In this document: positions 1-8,290 of the stretch, one piece after another
How positions within the stretch are numbered: position 1 is the stretch's first letter
Layout: each line of letters opens with the position of its first letter
Origin: Pseudomonadota bacterium
Lineage (GTDB): Bacteria > Pseudomonadota > Gammaproteobacteria > Burkholderiales > Ferrovaceae
DNA length: 17,918 bases
Direction of reading: 5' to 3'
NCBI GenBank assembly: GCA_021828745.1
Contig: JAJZDE010000017.1
Location: 1 to 17,918 of the forward strand
Position numbers and translations under genes: made by a program
The notes under the pieces: generated by a model
What the model was told of the DNA's origin: nothing
Databases searched by the model: none
Seen by the model: only the letters and a program-made list of their open reading frames with translations

Positions 1-773
1 AAGTGATCGTGGTGGGCCTGATCGGGGAACGGGGGCGCGAGGTACGCGAGTTCATCGATGATATTCTGGGTGAGGAGGGGATGGCACGGGCCGTGGTTGT
101 GGCGGCCCCGGCAGATACCAGTCCGCTCCTGCGGCTGCAGGGAGCCGCCTATGCCACCACCATCGCGGAATACTTTCGTGATCAGGGACAGAATGTTCTT
201 CTCATCATGGATTCACTGACGCGCTATGCCATGGCCCAGCGCGAAATCGCCCTGGCGATTGGAGAGCCGCCGGCTACCAAGGGTTATCCTCCCTCGGTCT
301 TTGCCCGCCTGCCCAAGTTGGTGGAACGCGCAGGGAATGGAGTCGAAGGGGGCGGATCGATCACTGCCTTTTATACTGTTCTCACCGAAGGGGATGACCA
401 ACAGGACCCGATCGCAGACAGTGCGCGCGCCATTCTTGACGGGCATATCGTGTTGTCGCGCCGTCTGGCGGAACAGGGCCATTATCCGGCCATCGACGTG
501 GAGGCTTCCATCAGTCGGGCGATGAATCAACTGGTTCCTGCGCGGCAGATGACGCAGGTGCAGCGTTTCAAGCAACTGTATGCGCACTTCCAGCGCAACC
601 GCGATCTGGTCAGTGTGGGGGCTTACGTTCCGGGTTCGGATCCCTTGCTGGATGAAGCCATACAGAGGTATCCTGACATGGAGCATTATCTGGTACAAGG
701 GATTCAGGAGCAGGCAAGCCTGGAGTCTGGGAATGAGCAATTTCTTAACCTGTTTGGGAGCGTTGCGCTGTGA
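1..773 (+). CDS. fliI: Flagellar export ATPase FliI, C-terminal part (5' end outside window)
   Basis: FliI is the cytoplasmic hexameric ATPase of the flagellar type III export apparatus. It works with FliH and FliJ to hand substrates to the gate. The visible 256 codons begin just after the expected Walker A region. They show the [10 protein letters not shown] motif, whose second Glu is the catalytic residue in the family, then the Walker B-like stretch [11 protein letters not shown] (about residues 66-76 of the fragment), then the conserved [18 protein letters not shown] segment. The C-terminal helical domain is complete and ends in [10 protein letters not shown]. About 200 N-terminal residues, including the P-loop, lie upstream of base 1, judged from usual FliI lengths of about 450. 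The stop codon overlaps the GTG start of fliJ (GTGA, 770-773), which suggests translational coupling. Confusion with F1 or other type III ATPases is unlikely given the flagellar genes that follow. Confidence 0.97.
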   Translation, partial: VIVVGLIGERGREVREFIDDILGEEGMARAVVVAAPADTSPLLRLQGAAYATTIAEYFRDQGQNVLLIMDSLTRYAMAQREIALAIGEPPATKGYPPSVFARLPKLVERAGNGVEGGGSITAFYTVLTEGDDQQDPIADSARAILDGHIVLSRRLAEQGHYPAIDVEASISRAMNQLVPARQMTQVQRFKQLYAHFQRNRDLVSVGAYVPGSDPLLDEAIQRYPDMEHYLVQGIQEQASLESGNEQFLNLFGSVAL

Positions 774-1222
774 CACGTCCTTTTCCATTGGAAACCTTGA
801 AAACGCTCTCCAGGACACGGAGCGATCAGGCGAGCCGGAAGTTGGGTCAGGTCAACCGTCGCCACCATGAAGAACAAAAAAAACTGGATATGTTGATCCG
901 GTTTCGCGCAGACTACGAAGGACGTTACCAGGCGGTGATGCGGGCGGGCGGTGCCTTTGAAACCTTGATGAATTTCCAGCATTTTCTGGAGCGACTGGAT
1001 GAGGCGGTCCGGCAGCAGCGGGCCGTGGTGGCACAAGTGGGTGGCGAAGTGAGTCAGGGGCAGGTAGTGGTTCAGGAGGCACATCGTCAGGTGCGCTCCA
1101 TGGAGGTGTTATCCGAACGTCATTGCGCCAGAGAACAGGAACGGACGAACCGAAGCGAACAAAAAGCCCTGGACGAGCAGGTGGGGCAGAGGATCGCGCA
1201 TTTGTTATCGGAAGCCAAGTGA
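770..1222 (+). CDS. fliJ: Flagellar export protein FliJ
   Basis: FliJ is a small antiparallel coiled-coil protein. In the family it sits in the centre of the FliI ring and links the ATPase to FlhA while recycling chaperones. The 150-residue product is the usual length. It is rich in charged residues, Gln and Ala, with almost no Pro after the first ten residues, as expected for two long helices. Examples are the segments [20 protein letters not shown] near residue 25 and [20 protein letters not shown] near the end. The start is GTG at 770, overlapping the fliI stop by four bases, with a GGGAG just upstream at 755-759. Sequence identity in FliJ is low across species, so the call leans on position between fliI and fliK plus the coiled-coil composition. 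Confidence 0.93.
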   Translation: MTRPFPLETLKTLSRTRSDQASRKLGQVNRRHHEEQKKLDMLIRFRADYEGRYQAVMRAGGAFETLMNFQHFLERLDEAVRQQRAVVAQVGGEVSQGQVVVQEAHRQVRSMEVLSERHCAREQERTNRSEQKALDEQVGQRIAHLLSEAK

Positions 1223-1228
1223 AAGGAG
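1223..1228 (+). promoter_or_regulatory. Ribosome binding site of fliK
   Basis: AAGGAG begins one base after the fliJ stop codon. It lies 4 bases before ATG 1233 and 7 bases before ATG 1236. The second ATG has the more usual spacing, so FliK may start one codon later than listed. Confidence 0.7.
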
Positions 1229-1232
1229 TGTC

Positions 1233-2609
1233 ATGATGCAACCCGTACCCGCGGTTCGTAGCACGCCAGTTTCCGGGGCCAACAGAACCGTCCGTTCCAC
1301 GGACCAACCGCCCGGAGGAGAAAGTTTTACGGCGCTCTTGTCCCAGCATCTGTCGGACAGTGGCGCCTCGGCTCAACGCCCGCAAAGCGTGTCGGCCACC
1401 CCTGTCCCGGTTCATGGTTCAGAGGCAAATCCTCCCCAGGCCTCCGAGGGCCGGCCCCCTTCCGCGCAGGGTTTGCGGTCAGAGGTCACCGCCCGTTCCG
1501 GGGGCACCAGAAGTCAGCAATCAACTGCTCAAACAGGTTCTGCGCCTCCTCCTGTGGAAAAGAAGCCATCCCATCAGGCTCAAACGCCGGTCACTGTTCC
1601 GCCTCCTCTGGTCGGTGGTACCGTCGCGGCCGGGATGATCGCTACCACAGCGGCTGCAAACCCGGGAACGAACGTTTCTACCAATGGAACGGCAGCCGGG
1701 TCGAATATTTCCACGGCCAGCGGAACGGCACCTGCTCAACCGGCCCCCAAAAAGCCTCTTCAGAGTGCTTTGGCAGGGCAATTGGGCGTGGCGGCATCGA
1801 TGCCCTCCCATGTATGGATGCCGCCCGCGAAACCGGAACAAGCGCCCGCGGCACCCTCAGGGACTGCCATCGAGGGAGCCTTGTCATCGCCCTCGGAGAG
1901 CGGTGGTGCAGGGCCGCAAGGTTCGGTGGTGCAGAAGAACGCGGAAGCGACGTCCCCGACTTCCGGAAACGAGGCGAATTTTTCGCTTTCGATGGGAGGA
2001 GGAAACGGGGCTTTTATTTCATCCGCCAACCCGGGGACTTCTGGTGGGCCTGGGGGCACCGATTCTTCGGCGGTTTCCTTGTCCTCACCCTCTGCGCACA
2101 CGGCACCGGGGCATTCTGAACTCAATGCCCTCCTGATGTCCTCGGGCGGTACCTCCGTTGGCGCAGGGACGTCCTCTTCAAGTGTGATGGTTCCTGTGGG
2201 GCAAGCGGGTTGGGGGCAGGAATTTTCTCAAAAGGTGACCTGGATGGTCGGGCAGTCCCAGCAAAGCGCCGAGTTGCATCTCAATCCCCCGGATCTGGGG
2301 CCTCTGAGCGTCGTGGTGCAAGTGTCAGGGGCACAGGCTGATGCTTTCTTCAGTTCGCCTCACGCGGCTGTGCGCGAGGCCATTCAACAGGCACTGCCTC
2401 ATTTGCGTGAGATGTTGGCCGGGAGCGGGTTGTCGCTCGGTCAGGCAACCGTGAGCGACCAGGGGGCACGGGGTTCTCCCTCACAGCGGCAGATGGCGCG
2501 AGAAAATTTCTCTGCCACGAAGCGCACGCTTGAGGTATCCTCTGTGCCCACGGGCGTAGGGGGCAGAGCGATCCGGCAAGGCGTTGGGTTGGTCGATACC
2601 TTTGCGTGA
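1233..2609 (+). CDS. fliK: Flagellar hook-length control protein FliK
   Basis: FliK is a secreted molecular ruler. It measures hook length and then switches the export gate from hook-type to filament-type substrates. The 458-residue product has the typical two-part build. Residues 1 to about 320 are a low-complexity, disordered-looking stretch dominated by Ser, Pro, Ala, Gly and Thr. From about residue 325 to 415 comes the globular hook-control domain, with the family hallmark ELHLNPPDLGPLSVVVQVSG and the following helix AVREAIQQALPHLREMLAGSGLSL. A basic, Gly-rich tail follows. The ruler part is too variable to align, so the identification rests on the C-terminal domain and the position between fliJ and fliL. 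The gene is 30 bases upstream of the preferred fliL start. Confidence 0.96.
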   Translation: MMQPVPAVRSTPVSGANRTVRSTDQPPGGESFTALLSQHLSDSGASAQRPQSVSATPVPVHGSEANPPQASEGRPPSAQGLRSEVTARSGGTRSQQSTAQTGSAPPPVEKKPSHQAQTPVTVPPPLVGGTVAAGMIATTAAANPGTNVSTNGTAAGSNISTASGTAPAQPAPKKPLQSALAGQLGVAASMPSHVWMPPAKPEQAPAAPSGTAIEGALSSPSESGGAGPQGSVVQKNAEATSPTSGNEANFSLSMGGGNGAFISSANPGTSGGPGGTDSSAVSLSSPSAHTAPGHSELNALLMSSGGTSVGAGTSSSSVMVPVGQAGWGQEFSQKVTWMVGQSQQSAELHLNPPDLGPLSVVVQVSGAQADAFFSSPHAAVREAIQQALPHLREMLAGSGLSLGQATVSDQGARGSPSQRQMARENFSATKRTLEVSSVPTGVGGRAIRQGVGLVDTFA

Positions 2610-2639
2610 CAGGGACCTTATTTGGGGACGAGTGACGAG

Positions 2640-3338
2640 ATGTCAACGAAAAAAGATGACAAAAAAGCATCCGCTGAGGGAGAGGAAGTTCCTCGCAAGT
2701 CCAAGAAAATTCTGATCCTCATCCTCGTGGCTGTGGTGGTGCTGGCAGCCGGCGGTGGTGCCGCCTGGTTTTTTCTGGTCAAGAACAAATCCCATGCGGA
2801 GGAAAACAAGAAAAAACCGTCCGAATCCACGGCGCCTGCCTTATTCGTTCCTCTGGATCGATTCACGGTCAATCTGGTCCAGGAGCAGGGAGATCAGGTG
2901 ATGCAATTGGGTGTAACCTTAAAGACCTACGACCCGGAACTGGAAGAAAAAATCAAGAAAGAAATGCCGGAGATCCGCAGTCGCCTGCTGGAATTGCTTT
3001 CCAGTAAACGGGCTTCGGAATTGCAAACCCTGCAGGGCAAGAAACGGCTGGCCGCAGAAATCCTCTATCTGACCAACAAGATTCTGGGATTCAAGAAAAA
3101 CCCTCCACCCGACCTTGCCCCGTCTGCGGCCCCCGTGGCACAAGCCCCTGTTACCCCTCCTGCCTTGGGGAATTCAGGAGGGTTGGCTGCGGCTTTGAAA
3201 CAGGCTGATGCCAAAGCCGTGGTCACCGCGCCTCCCAAGCCGGTATCGGTCAGGGATTTCTTGCCCGAGCCCGACGAGGACGGGGGGAGCCGGGATGGCG
3301 TGGTGGACGTCTTGTTCACGGATTTCATCATCCAGTAG
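2640..3338 (+). CDS. fliL: Flagellar basal body-associated protein FliL with an inserted Pro/Ala-rich segment
   Basis: FliL is a single-pass inner-membrane protein that surrounds or supports the stator units at the basal body. The 232-residue product has a Lys-rich cytoplasmic head (residues 1-23), one membrane segment (about 24-46) and the periplasmic FliL core (about 68-150: FVPLDRFTVNLV, then the helices with PEIRSRLLELLSSK). The canonical C-terminal strand VVDVLFTDFIIQ ends the protein. Between core and strand, residues about 151-219 form a Pro/Ala/Val-rich insertion that most FliL proteins lack or have only as a few residues; usual length is about 150-180. I chose ATG 2640. An in-frame TTG at 2622 with AGGGA six bases upstream is a real alternative and would add six residues. 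The stop is three bases before fliM. Confidence 0.95.
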   Translation: MSTKKDDKKASAEGEEVPRKSKKILILILVAVVVLAAGGGAAWFFLVKNKSHAEENKKKPSESTAPALFVPLDRFTVNLVQEQGDQVMQLGVTLKTYDPELEEKIKKEMPEIRSRLLELLSSKRASELQTLQGKKRLAAEILYLTNKILGFKKNPPPDLAPSAAPVAQAPVTPPALGNSGGLAAALKQADAKAVVTAPPKPVSVRDFLPEPDEDGGSRDGVVDVLFTDFIIQ

Positions 3339-3341
3339 ACC

Positions 3342-4352
3342 ATGAACAGCGATTTTCTTTCTCAGGAGGAAGTCGATTCCCTGTTACGCGGTGTAACGGG
3401 TGAGGGGGTGGAGGAGACTGCCGAGGCAAAGGAGGACTCTCATGAAGAGGCACGCCTCTACAATCTGGGAAAGCAGGAACGCATCGTGCGTGGGCGCATG
3501 CCCACCATGGAGATCATCAATGAACGTTTTACGCGTTTGTTCAGAATCGAATTGTTCAATCTGGTACGGCGTGCGGCGGATGTTTCCGTAGGGCAATTGC
3601 GCGTCCTCAAGTTCAGCGAATTCATTCGTAACCTGCAGGTCCCCGCCAACATCAATCTGGTTCAAGCCAAGCCGTTGCGGGGAAATGCCCTCTTCGTCTT
3701 TGATCCCAATCTGATTTTTCTGGTGGTGGACAATCTGTTCGGGGGGGACGGACGATTTCATACGCGCGTCGAAGGACGGGAATTTACCCAGACGGAACAC
3801 CGCATCATCCAGAAGATGCTGGAGGCTTTGTTCCTGGCTTACGGCAAGTCCTGGGACGGGATTTATCCGCTGGAATTCCAGTTCGTTCGTTCCGAGATGA
3901 ATCCCCAGTTTGCCAACATCGCGACTCCCAATGAAGTGGTGGTTGCGACCACTTTCGATGTGGAATTCGGGGGCGGTGGTGGGGGAGGGGTCCATATCTG
4001 TTTGCCTTATTCCATGATCGAACCCATTCGGGAACTGCTCTACAGTTCCATGCAGGGAGATCACCTGTCCCTGGATCGGCGATGGATGCAACTGCTTTCG
4101 CTTCAGGTGCAATCCGCCATGATCGAGTTGGTGGCGGAATTGGCAGAGGCGCGCGTTACCGTGGAGCAACTTCTGAACCTCAGACCTGGCGATGTGATTC
4201 CGCTCGAAATGAATGAACTGGTACAGGGGAAGGTGGACAATGTGCCCGTCATGGAGTGCCACTACGGCGTTTTCAACAACCAGTATGCCTTGAAAGTCGA
4301 GCGTCTTTTGTCTGCTTCGGAGGGGCTCAACGGAGAAGGAATGAAACGATGA
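3342..4352 (+). CDS. fliM: Flagellar motor switch protein FliM
   Basis: FliM is the middle C-ring protein. It binds phosphorylated CheY and flips the direction of rotation. All three parts are visible in 336 residues: the N-terminal CheY-P-binding motif LSQEEVDSLL (residues 6-15), the middle domain with LVVDNLFGGDGR around residues 128-139, and the C-terminal SpoA-like domain with HICLPYSMIEPIRELL and VEQLLNLRPGDVIPLEMNE. The intact CheY-binding peptide implies a chemotaxis input, although no che genes are in the window. A run of seven glycines (about residues 211-217) sits just before the HICLPYS strand. Codons for FGGDGR contain a G7 tract at 3741-3747. No convincing Shine-Dalgarno is visible before the start, so coupling to fliL is likely. 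The stop overlaps the fliN start. Confidence 0.98.
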   Translation: MNSDFLSQEEVDSLLRGVTGEGVEETAEAKEDSHEEARLYNLGKQERIVRGRMPTMEIINERFTRLFRIELFNLVRRAADVSVGQLRVLKFSEFIRNLQVPANINLVQAKPLRGNALFVFDPNLIFLVVDNLFGGDGRFHTRVEGREFTQTEHRIIQKMLEALFLAYGKSWDGIYPLEFQFVRSEMNPQFANIATPNEVVVATTFDVEFGGGGGGGVHICLPYSMIEPIRELLYSSMQGDHLSLDRRWMQLLSLQVQSAMIELVAELAEARVTVEQLLNLRPGDVIPLEMNELVQGKVDNVPVMECHYGVFNNQYALKVERLLSASEGLNGEGMKR

Positions 4353-4807
4353 ATGAAGAAGATCAGGAAATCAGTGCGGACGATTGGGGTGCGGCCATGG
4401 CGGAGCAGGCGGCGTCCAGCGGGGCAGGCAGCCCTTCGCTGACGGTGTCCCCCGGTGGGGCCGGAGAGCAGCACTTTTCTTCGCCGCCGCACACGGAACC
4501 CCATGTCTTTCAGACTTTTGGGCAGGAGCCGCCGGTGTCCGGGCACCAGGATCTGGAAATGATCATGGACATCCCGGTCAATATCACCGTGGAGTTGGGG
4601 CGCACCAAGATGCCCATCAAAAACCTGTTGCAGTTGGCTCAGGGATCTGTGGTGGAATTGAATGGGATGGCGGGCGAGCCTCTGGATGTTCTGGTGAACG
4701 GGTTTTTGATTGCCCAGGGGGAGGTGGTGGTGGTCAACGAAAAATTTGGCATTCGTCTGACGGACATCATTACGCCTTCGGAACGTATGCGTCGTTTGAA
4801 CCGATGA
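4349..4807 (+). CDS. fliN: Flagellar motor switch protein FliN
   Basis: FliN forms the lower C-ring with FliM and docks FliH, bringing the export ATPase to the basal body. The 152-residue product opens with the conserved acidic [10 protein letters not shown] patch (residues 11-20), the region used for FliH contact in relatives. A variable Ser/Pro/Gly linker follows to about residue 68. The SpoA domain then runs over about 70-145, with [40 protein letters not shown] and [10 protein letters not shown]. The ATG at 4349 overlaps the fliM stop (ATGA). AAGGA ends 8 bases upstream, at 4340. The reading frame stays open upstream of this ATG, but that stretch only overlaps fliM and has no conserved residues. 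The stop overlaps the fliO start. Confidence 0.98.
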   Translation: MNEEDQEISADDWGAAMAEQAASSGAGSPSLTVSPGGAGEQHFSSPPHTEPHVFQTFGQEPPVSGHQDLEMIMDIPVNITVELGRTKMPIKNLLQLAQGSVVELNGMAGEPLDVLVNGFLIAQGEVVVVNEKFGIRLTDIITPSERMRRLNR

Positions 4808-5196
4808 AATTTCCTGTTTTTGTGATGGGGCTGTGGGTCCTGGGACCGGAACTGGTTTGGGCCCTGGAATCCGGGAGTGGACATGCCACTTACGCGCCTC
4901 CGACCGTGTTGACCTGGACGACCGGGGTACAGATCGTTCTGAGTTTGGGGTTGGTATTGGCTCTGATGGCGGGAGTGGCCTGGGCATTGAAAAAGTTTCA
5001 GTGGTCATCATCGTCCGCAGGTGGCGGCAGGCAGCCCCTGCGCATCGTCAGTTCCCTGGCCGTGGGTCAGCGCGAACGGGTGGTGGTGGTGGAAGTCCAG
5101 GATACGTGGGTGGTGGTGGGCGTCGCACCGGGTCAGGTCCGGTCCCTGCACATATTGCCCAAGCCAGGGCGAAAGGATGGGGAGTTGGAAGGTTGA
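4804..5196 (+). CDS. fliO: Flagellar biosynthesis protein FliO
   Basis: FliO is a small inner-membrane protein that helps assemble and stabilise the FliP ring of the export gate. The 130-residue product shows an N-terminal hydrophobic stretch (about residues 1-20) that may be a signal peptide, and one strong membrane segment (about 40-60, [20 protein letters not shown]). The short cytoplasmic domain that follows has the family pattern [20 protein letters not shown] and [17 protein letters not shown]. It begins at ATG 4804 inside the fliN stop (ATGA) and its own stop overlaps the TTG of fliP. FliO is the least conserved gate protein; the identification combines this C-terminal pattern with position between fliN and fliP. 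Confidence 0.93.
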   Translation: MKFPVFVMGLWVLGPELVWALESGSGHATYAPPTVLTWTTGVQIVLSLGLVLALMAGVAWALKKFQWSSSSAGGGRQPLRIVSSLAVGQRERVVVVEVQDTWVVVGVAPGQVRSLHILPKPGRKDGELEG

Positions 5197-5942
5197 GAAA
5201 TTCGGTGAAGTGGGGTCTGGGGCTCTTGCTGGGCGGGTGTGTCGGGTGTGCGTGGGGGGCGCCTCTCCCGGGCGTCGGGGTGATCAGTACCCCCGGAGCA
5301 GGCGGGGTGCAAACCTACTCTTTCAGCCTGCAAACCCTGATCCTGCTCACTTCCCTCAGTTTTCTGCCGGCCTTGCTGTTGATGATGACCGGGTTTACAC
5401 GCATCATCATCGTACTTTCGTTGATGCGTTCGGCGCTTGGAACCCAGACCTCCCCGCCCAACCAGGTCCTGATCGGGTTGGCCCTGTTTCTGACCTTTTT
5501 TGTCATGACCCCGGTTTACGATAAGGTGTATACCACAGCCTGGGCCCCTTACAGCGAGGAAAAAATCTCTCTCCAGGAAGCGGTGGATCGGGGGAGTATT
5601 CCCCTCAAGACATTCATGCTCCATCAAACCCGTGAAAGTGACCTGGCTCTGTTCGTCAAGATTTCCAGCAGTGCGGCGTTACAGACCCCGGATCAGGTGC
5701 CCTTCAAGGTGTTGGTTCCGGCCTTTGTGACGAGCGAGTTGAAAACCGCTTTTCAGATTGGATTCGTCATCTTCATTCCATTCCTGATCATCGACATGGT
5801 CGTGGCCAGCGTGCTGATGTCCATGGGGATGATGATGGTTTCCCCTTCGGTGATCTCCCTGCCTTTCAAATTGATGCTGTTCGTTCTGGCGGATGGCTGG
5901 AACCTGCTCATCGGTTCCCTGGTTCAGAGTTTCAATCCATGA
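5193..5942 (+). CDS. fliP: Flagellar export gate protein FliP
   Basis: FliP forms the pentameric core of the FliPQR export gate in the inner membrane. The 249-residue product has a cleavable-looking signal peptide (about residues 1-22) and hydrophobic segments at about 46-75, 88-106, 185-216 and 223-245. Signature stretches include [20 protein letters not shown], the [18 protein letters not shown] strand of helix and [15 protein letters not shown]. Three consecutive methionines at about 213-215 (GMMMVSP) match the Met gasket that seals the pore in Salmonella FliP. The start is taken as TTG 5193, overlapping the fliO stop, with GGGGAG at 5179-5184 eight bases upstream. GTG 5205 is possible and would still leave a signal peptide. 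It overlaps fliQ by four bases. Confidence 0.97.
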   Translation: MRNSVKWGLGLLLGGCVGCAWGAPLPGVGVISTPGAGGVQTYSFSLQTLILLTSLSFLPALLLMMTGFTRIIIVLSLMRSALGTQTSPPNQVLIGLALFLTFFVMTPVYDKVYTTAWAPYSEEKISLQEAVDRGSIPLKTFMLHQTRESDLALFVKISSSAALQTPDQVPFKVLVPAFVTSELKTAFQIGFVIFIPFLIIDMVVASVLMSMGMMMVSPSVISLPFKLMLFVLADGWNLLIGSLVQSFNP

Positions 5943-6211
5943 TGACGCCTGAAAGTGTCATGACGCTGGGTCAGCAGGCATTGACCCTGGCGGTGGTCGT
6001 ATCGGCCCCCATCCTGCTGGTGGCGCTGGGTATCGGATTGATCATCAGCATCTTTCAGGCGGCGACCCAGATCAATGAAATGACCCTGTCCTTCATTCCA
6101 AAAATGCTGGGTCTGGTATTGGTGCTGGTCATTCTCGGACCCTGGATGATCAGTTTGATGGTGGACTACATTCACCGTCTTTATGAAGGAATCCCCGCCA
6201 TGGTGGGTTGA
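5939..6211 (+). CDS. fliQ: Flagellar export gate protein FliQ
   Basis: FliQ is a two-helix membrane protein that packs around FliP and FliR in the export gate. The 90-residue product is the standard length. It has two hydrophobic segments (about residues 17-40 and 51-75) and the family motif [17 protein letters not shown] between them. The start ATG 5939 lies inside the fliP stop (ATGA). The stop TGA at 6209-6211 sits two bases before the preferred fliR start. Confidence 0.98.
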   Translation: MMTPESVMTLGQQALTLAVVVSAPILLVALGIGLIISIFQAATQINEMTLSFIPKMLGLVLVLVILGPWMISLMVDYIHRLYEGIPAMVG

Positions 6212-6213
6212 TC

Positions 6214-7011
6214 ATGGACCTGTTGACGGTCACCTCCACGCAGTGGGATGCCTGGATCGCACAGTTTTTTCTCCCTCTGGCACGAATTTTGTCCGTATTG
6301 GCCACGGCGCCCGTGCTGGGACAATCGCCCGCGCCGGCACAGGTTCGGATTGGTCTTGGCCTGGTCCTGACCCTGATCATTGCGCCGGCCCTTCCGCCCG
6401 CCCATTCCTCCGTGAGTCTGGTTTCGCCCGAAGGTGTGGTGCTTCTGCTGGAGCAGGTGGGGATTGGTCTCATCCTGGGTTTTTGCCTGAACGTCGTTTT
6501 TGCGGCAGTGACCATGGCCGGAGACATGATGGGACTGCAAATGGGGCTGGGCTTCGCCAGTTTCTACGATCCTGCTCATGCGACTTTCCGACCCTTGGTC
6601 GGACAGTTCTTGACGATTCTTTTTACGCTGATTTTTCTTTCCATGGACGGACATTTGCTGGTCATCGATGCATTGGCCGACAGTTTTCGGCAAATCCCCC
6701 TGGATCCTGCCTTGCAATTCGATTCTCAGGGGTGGCAAACCGGGCTGGTCTGGGCGGGGTCGCTGTTCGTGGATGCGTTGCGCCTGTCCTTGCCTGTACT
6801 GGCGGCTTTGCTGGTCACCAATCTGGGGCTGGGCGTATTGACGCGCGCGGCTCCCCAGTTGAATCTTTTTGCAGTGGGCTTTCCGTTGACCCTGGCGGTG
6901 GGGTTCATCGTGCTGGACTTCTCATTGCCTGTCCTGCCGGTTCTGGCGGAACGGATGATTCGTTCCGGTATCGAGATGGGGCTGCGAATGACCGCCGGGC
7001 TGCTGCATTGA
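6214..7011 (+). CDS. fliR: Flagellar export gate protein FliR
   Basis: FliR is the single-copy subunit that closes the FliP5Q4R1 gate in the inner membrane. The 265-residue product is of normal length, with about six hydrophobic segments. Typical stretches include the N-terminal PLARILSVLATAPVLGQ, the central GDMMGLQMGLGFASFYDP loop and LGVLTRAAPQLNLFAVGFPL. I chose ATG 6214, six bases after GGTGGG. An in-frame TTG at 6208 overlaps the fliQ stop as TTGA and would add two residues. It is the last gene of the fli group here; flhB, which often follows, is absent. The next gene, flgL, is convergent and ends 16 bases away. Confidence 0.97.
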   Translation: MDLLTVTSTQWDAWIAQFFLPLARILSVLATAPVLGQSPAPAQVRIGLGLVLTLIIAPALPPAHSSVSLVSPEGVVLLLEQVGIGLILGFCLNVVFAAVTMAGDMMGLQMGLGFASFYDPAHATFRPLVGQFLTILFTLIFLSMDGHLLVIDALADSFRQIPLDPALQFDSQGWQTGLVWAGSLFVDALRLSLPVLAALLVTNLGLGVLTRAAPQLNLFAVGFPLTLAVGFIVLDFSLPVLPVLAERMIRSGIEMGLRMTAGLLH

Positions 7012-7027
7012 CTTTGGGAAAATTCGA

Positions 7028-8278
7028 TCAGCGCAGATAGTTGAACAGGGACAGACTGGAGATGGAAGTGAAGGACTGCATGGCGGCCTGCAAACTGAGT
7101 TTTTCCTGAGACAGGAGACTGAGGGCCGAAGTGTAATTGGTGTCCTGTATCTGGGATATGGTCGACTGATACTGAATGTTCAGACTGTTTTCTGTCGCCG
7201 TCAGGTTGGTCAGCGTGCTGAGGTTGGTCCCCAGGGTGACATTGCCGGTCAGGATGGCATTGAGTCCCTGATTCAGATTTCCTTCGGCGGTCTGGAGTTG
7301 CTGGGTGAAATTGCTGGCCGCCGTAGGGTTTCCCGCCGGTAAGGGCGTGTTGAGCAGATTGATGAGGTTTTGTATGGTCTGAAAAATGGGGACATGGGTG
7401 CTCGGCGCGATGTTGAAACTGTCTCCGTTGGCCGGTTGACCCTGGATGTTGAACTGGATGCCGTTGAAACCGATGGTTTGACCGCTGGTGTAGGGTTGGT
7501 TGGGCGATGGAAGGCTGGCGGGAGGCAGGGCTGCGCCACTGGCGTCCGTGCCGGATACCGTGTAGGTCGTGACCCCGCCGGTGATGCTGAAAGTCAGTGT
7601 GTAATGGTTGCCCTGCTGGGTGGGAGTAGGCGGTGGGGAGGCCAGGCCGCCCTGACTGATGGCGCCAGAACCCGCATTGCTGGAAGAGTTGCTGGTGACG
7701 AAGTATCCATTCCCATTGGGAATGTTCATGAACAGGTCGGCTCCGTTGACGTTGGTGGGCATGCTGCGCCCATCGGCCACCTGCATCTGTTGCTGTCCAC
7801 TGTTGCCCTGATATTGTACCCCGCTCGAGGTGACGACAAAGGGCTTGGTGGATCCTTTGGTGCCTGAAAACAGATAGTTTCCCGTTCCATCCTGACTGTT
7901 GGCCAGCCCGATCAGTTGGGTGAGTTGCTGCTGGAGGGTGGTGGCCAGAGTCTGTCGGTTGGAATCGTTGAGGGACGCATTATTGGCTGAGATGGCGGTG
8001 GACTGGACGTTTTGTACCAGGGTTGTGATGCTCTGCAGGACGCTGGAGGCCATGGACATCTGGTTCTGGGCAGCGGTGATATTGTTCTGATATTGGGTAT
8101 TCATGCCGGCAGCCTGCGTCAGATCGATGACCTGGGCGGCGCCGGCGGGATTGTCTGCCGGGGTGTTGATCCGTTTTCCAGAAGACAGTTGCAACTGGGT
8201 ATTGAGCAGGGCCGACTGCTGCTGGTTCATGGTCTGGATGCTGGTATCGTAATAGGTGTTGGTACTGATGCGGACCAT
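7028..8278 (-). CDS. flgL: Hook-filament junction protein FlgL (HAP3)
   Basis: FlgL forms the second ring between hook and filament, directly under flagellin. The 416-residue product has flagellin-like ends. The N-terminal D0/D1 coil begins MVRISTNTYYDTSIQ, with the motif LSSGKRINTPADNPAGAAQ at residues 31-49. The C-terminal coil runs from about 355 to the end. GNYLFSGTKGSTKPF near 133-147 is typical of FlgL. The middle carries a beta-rich module at about 224-292 that resembles two stretches of FlgK. It is longer than the E. coli protein (about 317 residues) because of this middle part. It is the last gene of the flg operon, 11 bases after flgK, and its strong Shine-Dalgarno overlaps the flgK stop. 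Confidence 0.95.
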   Translation of the reverse strand: MVRISTNTYYDTSIQTMNQQQSALLNTQLQLSSGKRINTPADNPAGAAQVIDLTQAAGMNTQYQNNITAAQNQMSMASSVLQSITTLVQNVQSTAISANNASLNDSNRQTLATTLQQQLTQLIGLANSQDGTGNYLFSGTKGSTKPFVVTSSGVQYQGNSGQQQMQVADGRSMPTNVNGADLFMNIPNGNGYFVTSNSSSNAGSGAISQGGLASPPPTPTQQGNHYTLTFSITGGVTTYTVSGTDASGAALPPASLPSPNQPYTSGQTIGFNGIQFNIQGQPANGDSFNIAPSTHVPIFQTIQNLINLLNTPLPAGNPTAASNFTQQLQTAEGNLNQGLNAILTGNVTLGTNLSTLTNLTATENSLNIQYQSTISQIQDTNYTSALSLLSQEKLSLQAAMQSFTSISSLSLFNYLR

Positions 8279-8282
8279 GACG

Positions 8283-8290
8283 TCCTCCTT
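8283..8290 (-). promoter_or_regulatory. Strong ribosome binding site of flgL
   Basis: On the - strand this reads AAGGAGGA, a near-perfect Shine-Dalgarno about 4-5 bases from the flgL ATG. Its first A is the last base of the flgK stop codon. Confidence 0.75.

Noticed and set aside
1233..2200. Low-complexity Ser/Pro/Ala/Gly region of FliK as possible misassembly or foreign DNA
   Set aside because: Disordered, variable N-terminal regions are normal for FliK rulers. The frame is open throughout and joins a proper hook-control domain.
3384..4262. Open frame of 292 codons on the - strand
   Set aside because: It is antisense to fliM with a His/Gln/Arg-rich product and no known motif, so it is a shadow of the fliM codons.
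6990..7030. CTGC...GCAG arms around the fliR/flgL junction as a bidirectional terminator
   Set aside because: The arms are short and interrupted, the loop is long and there is no T-run.
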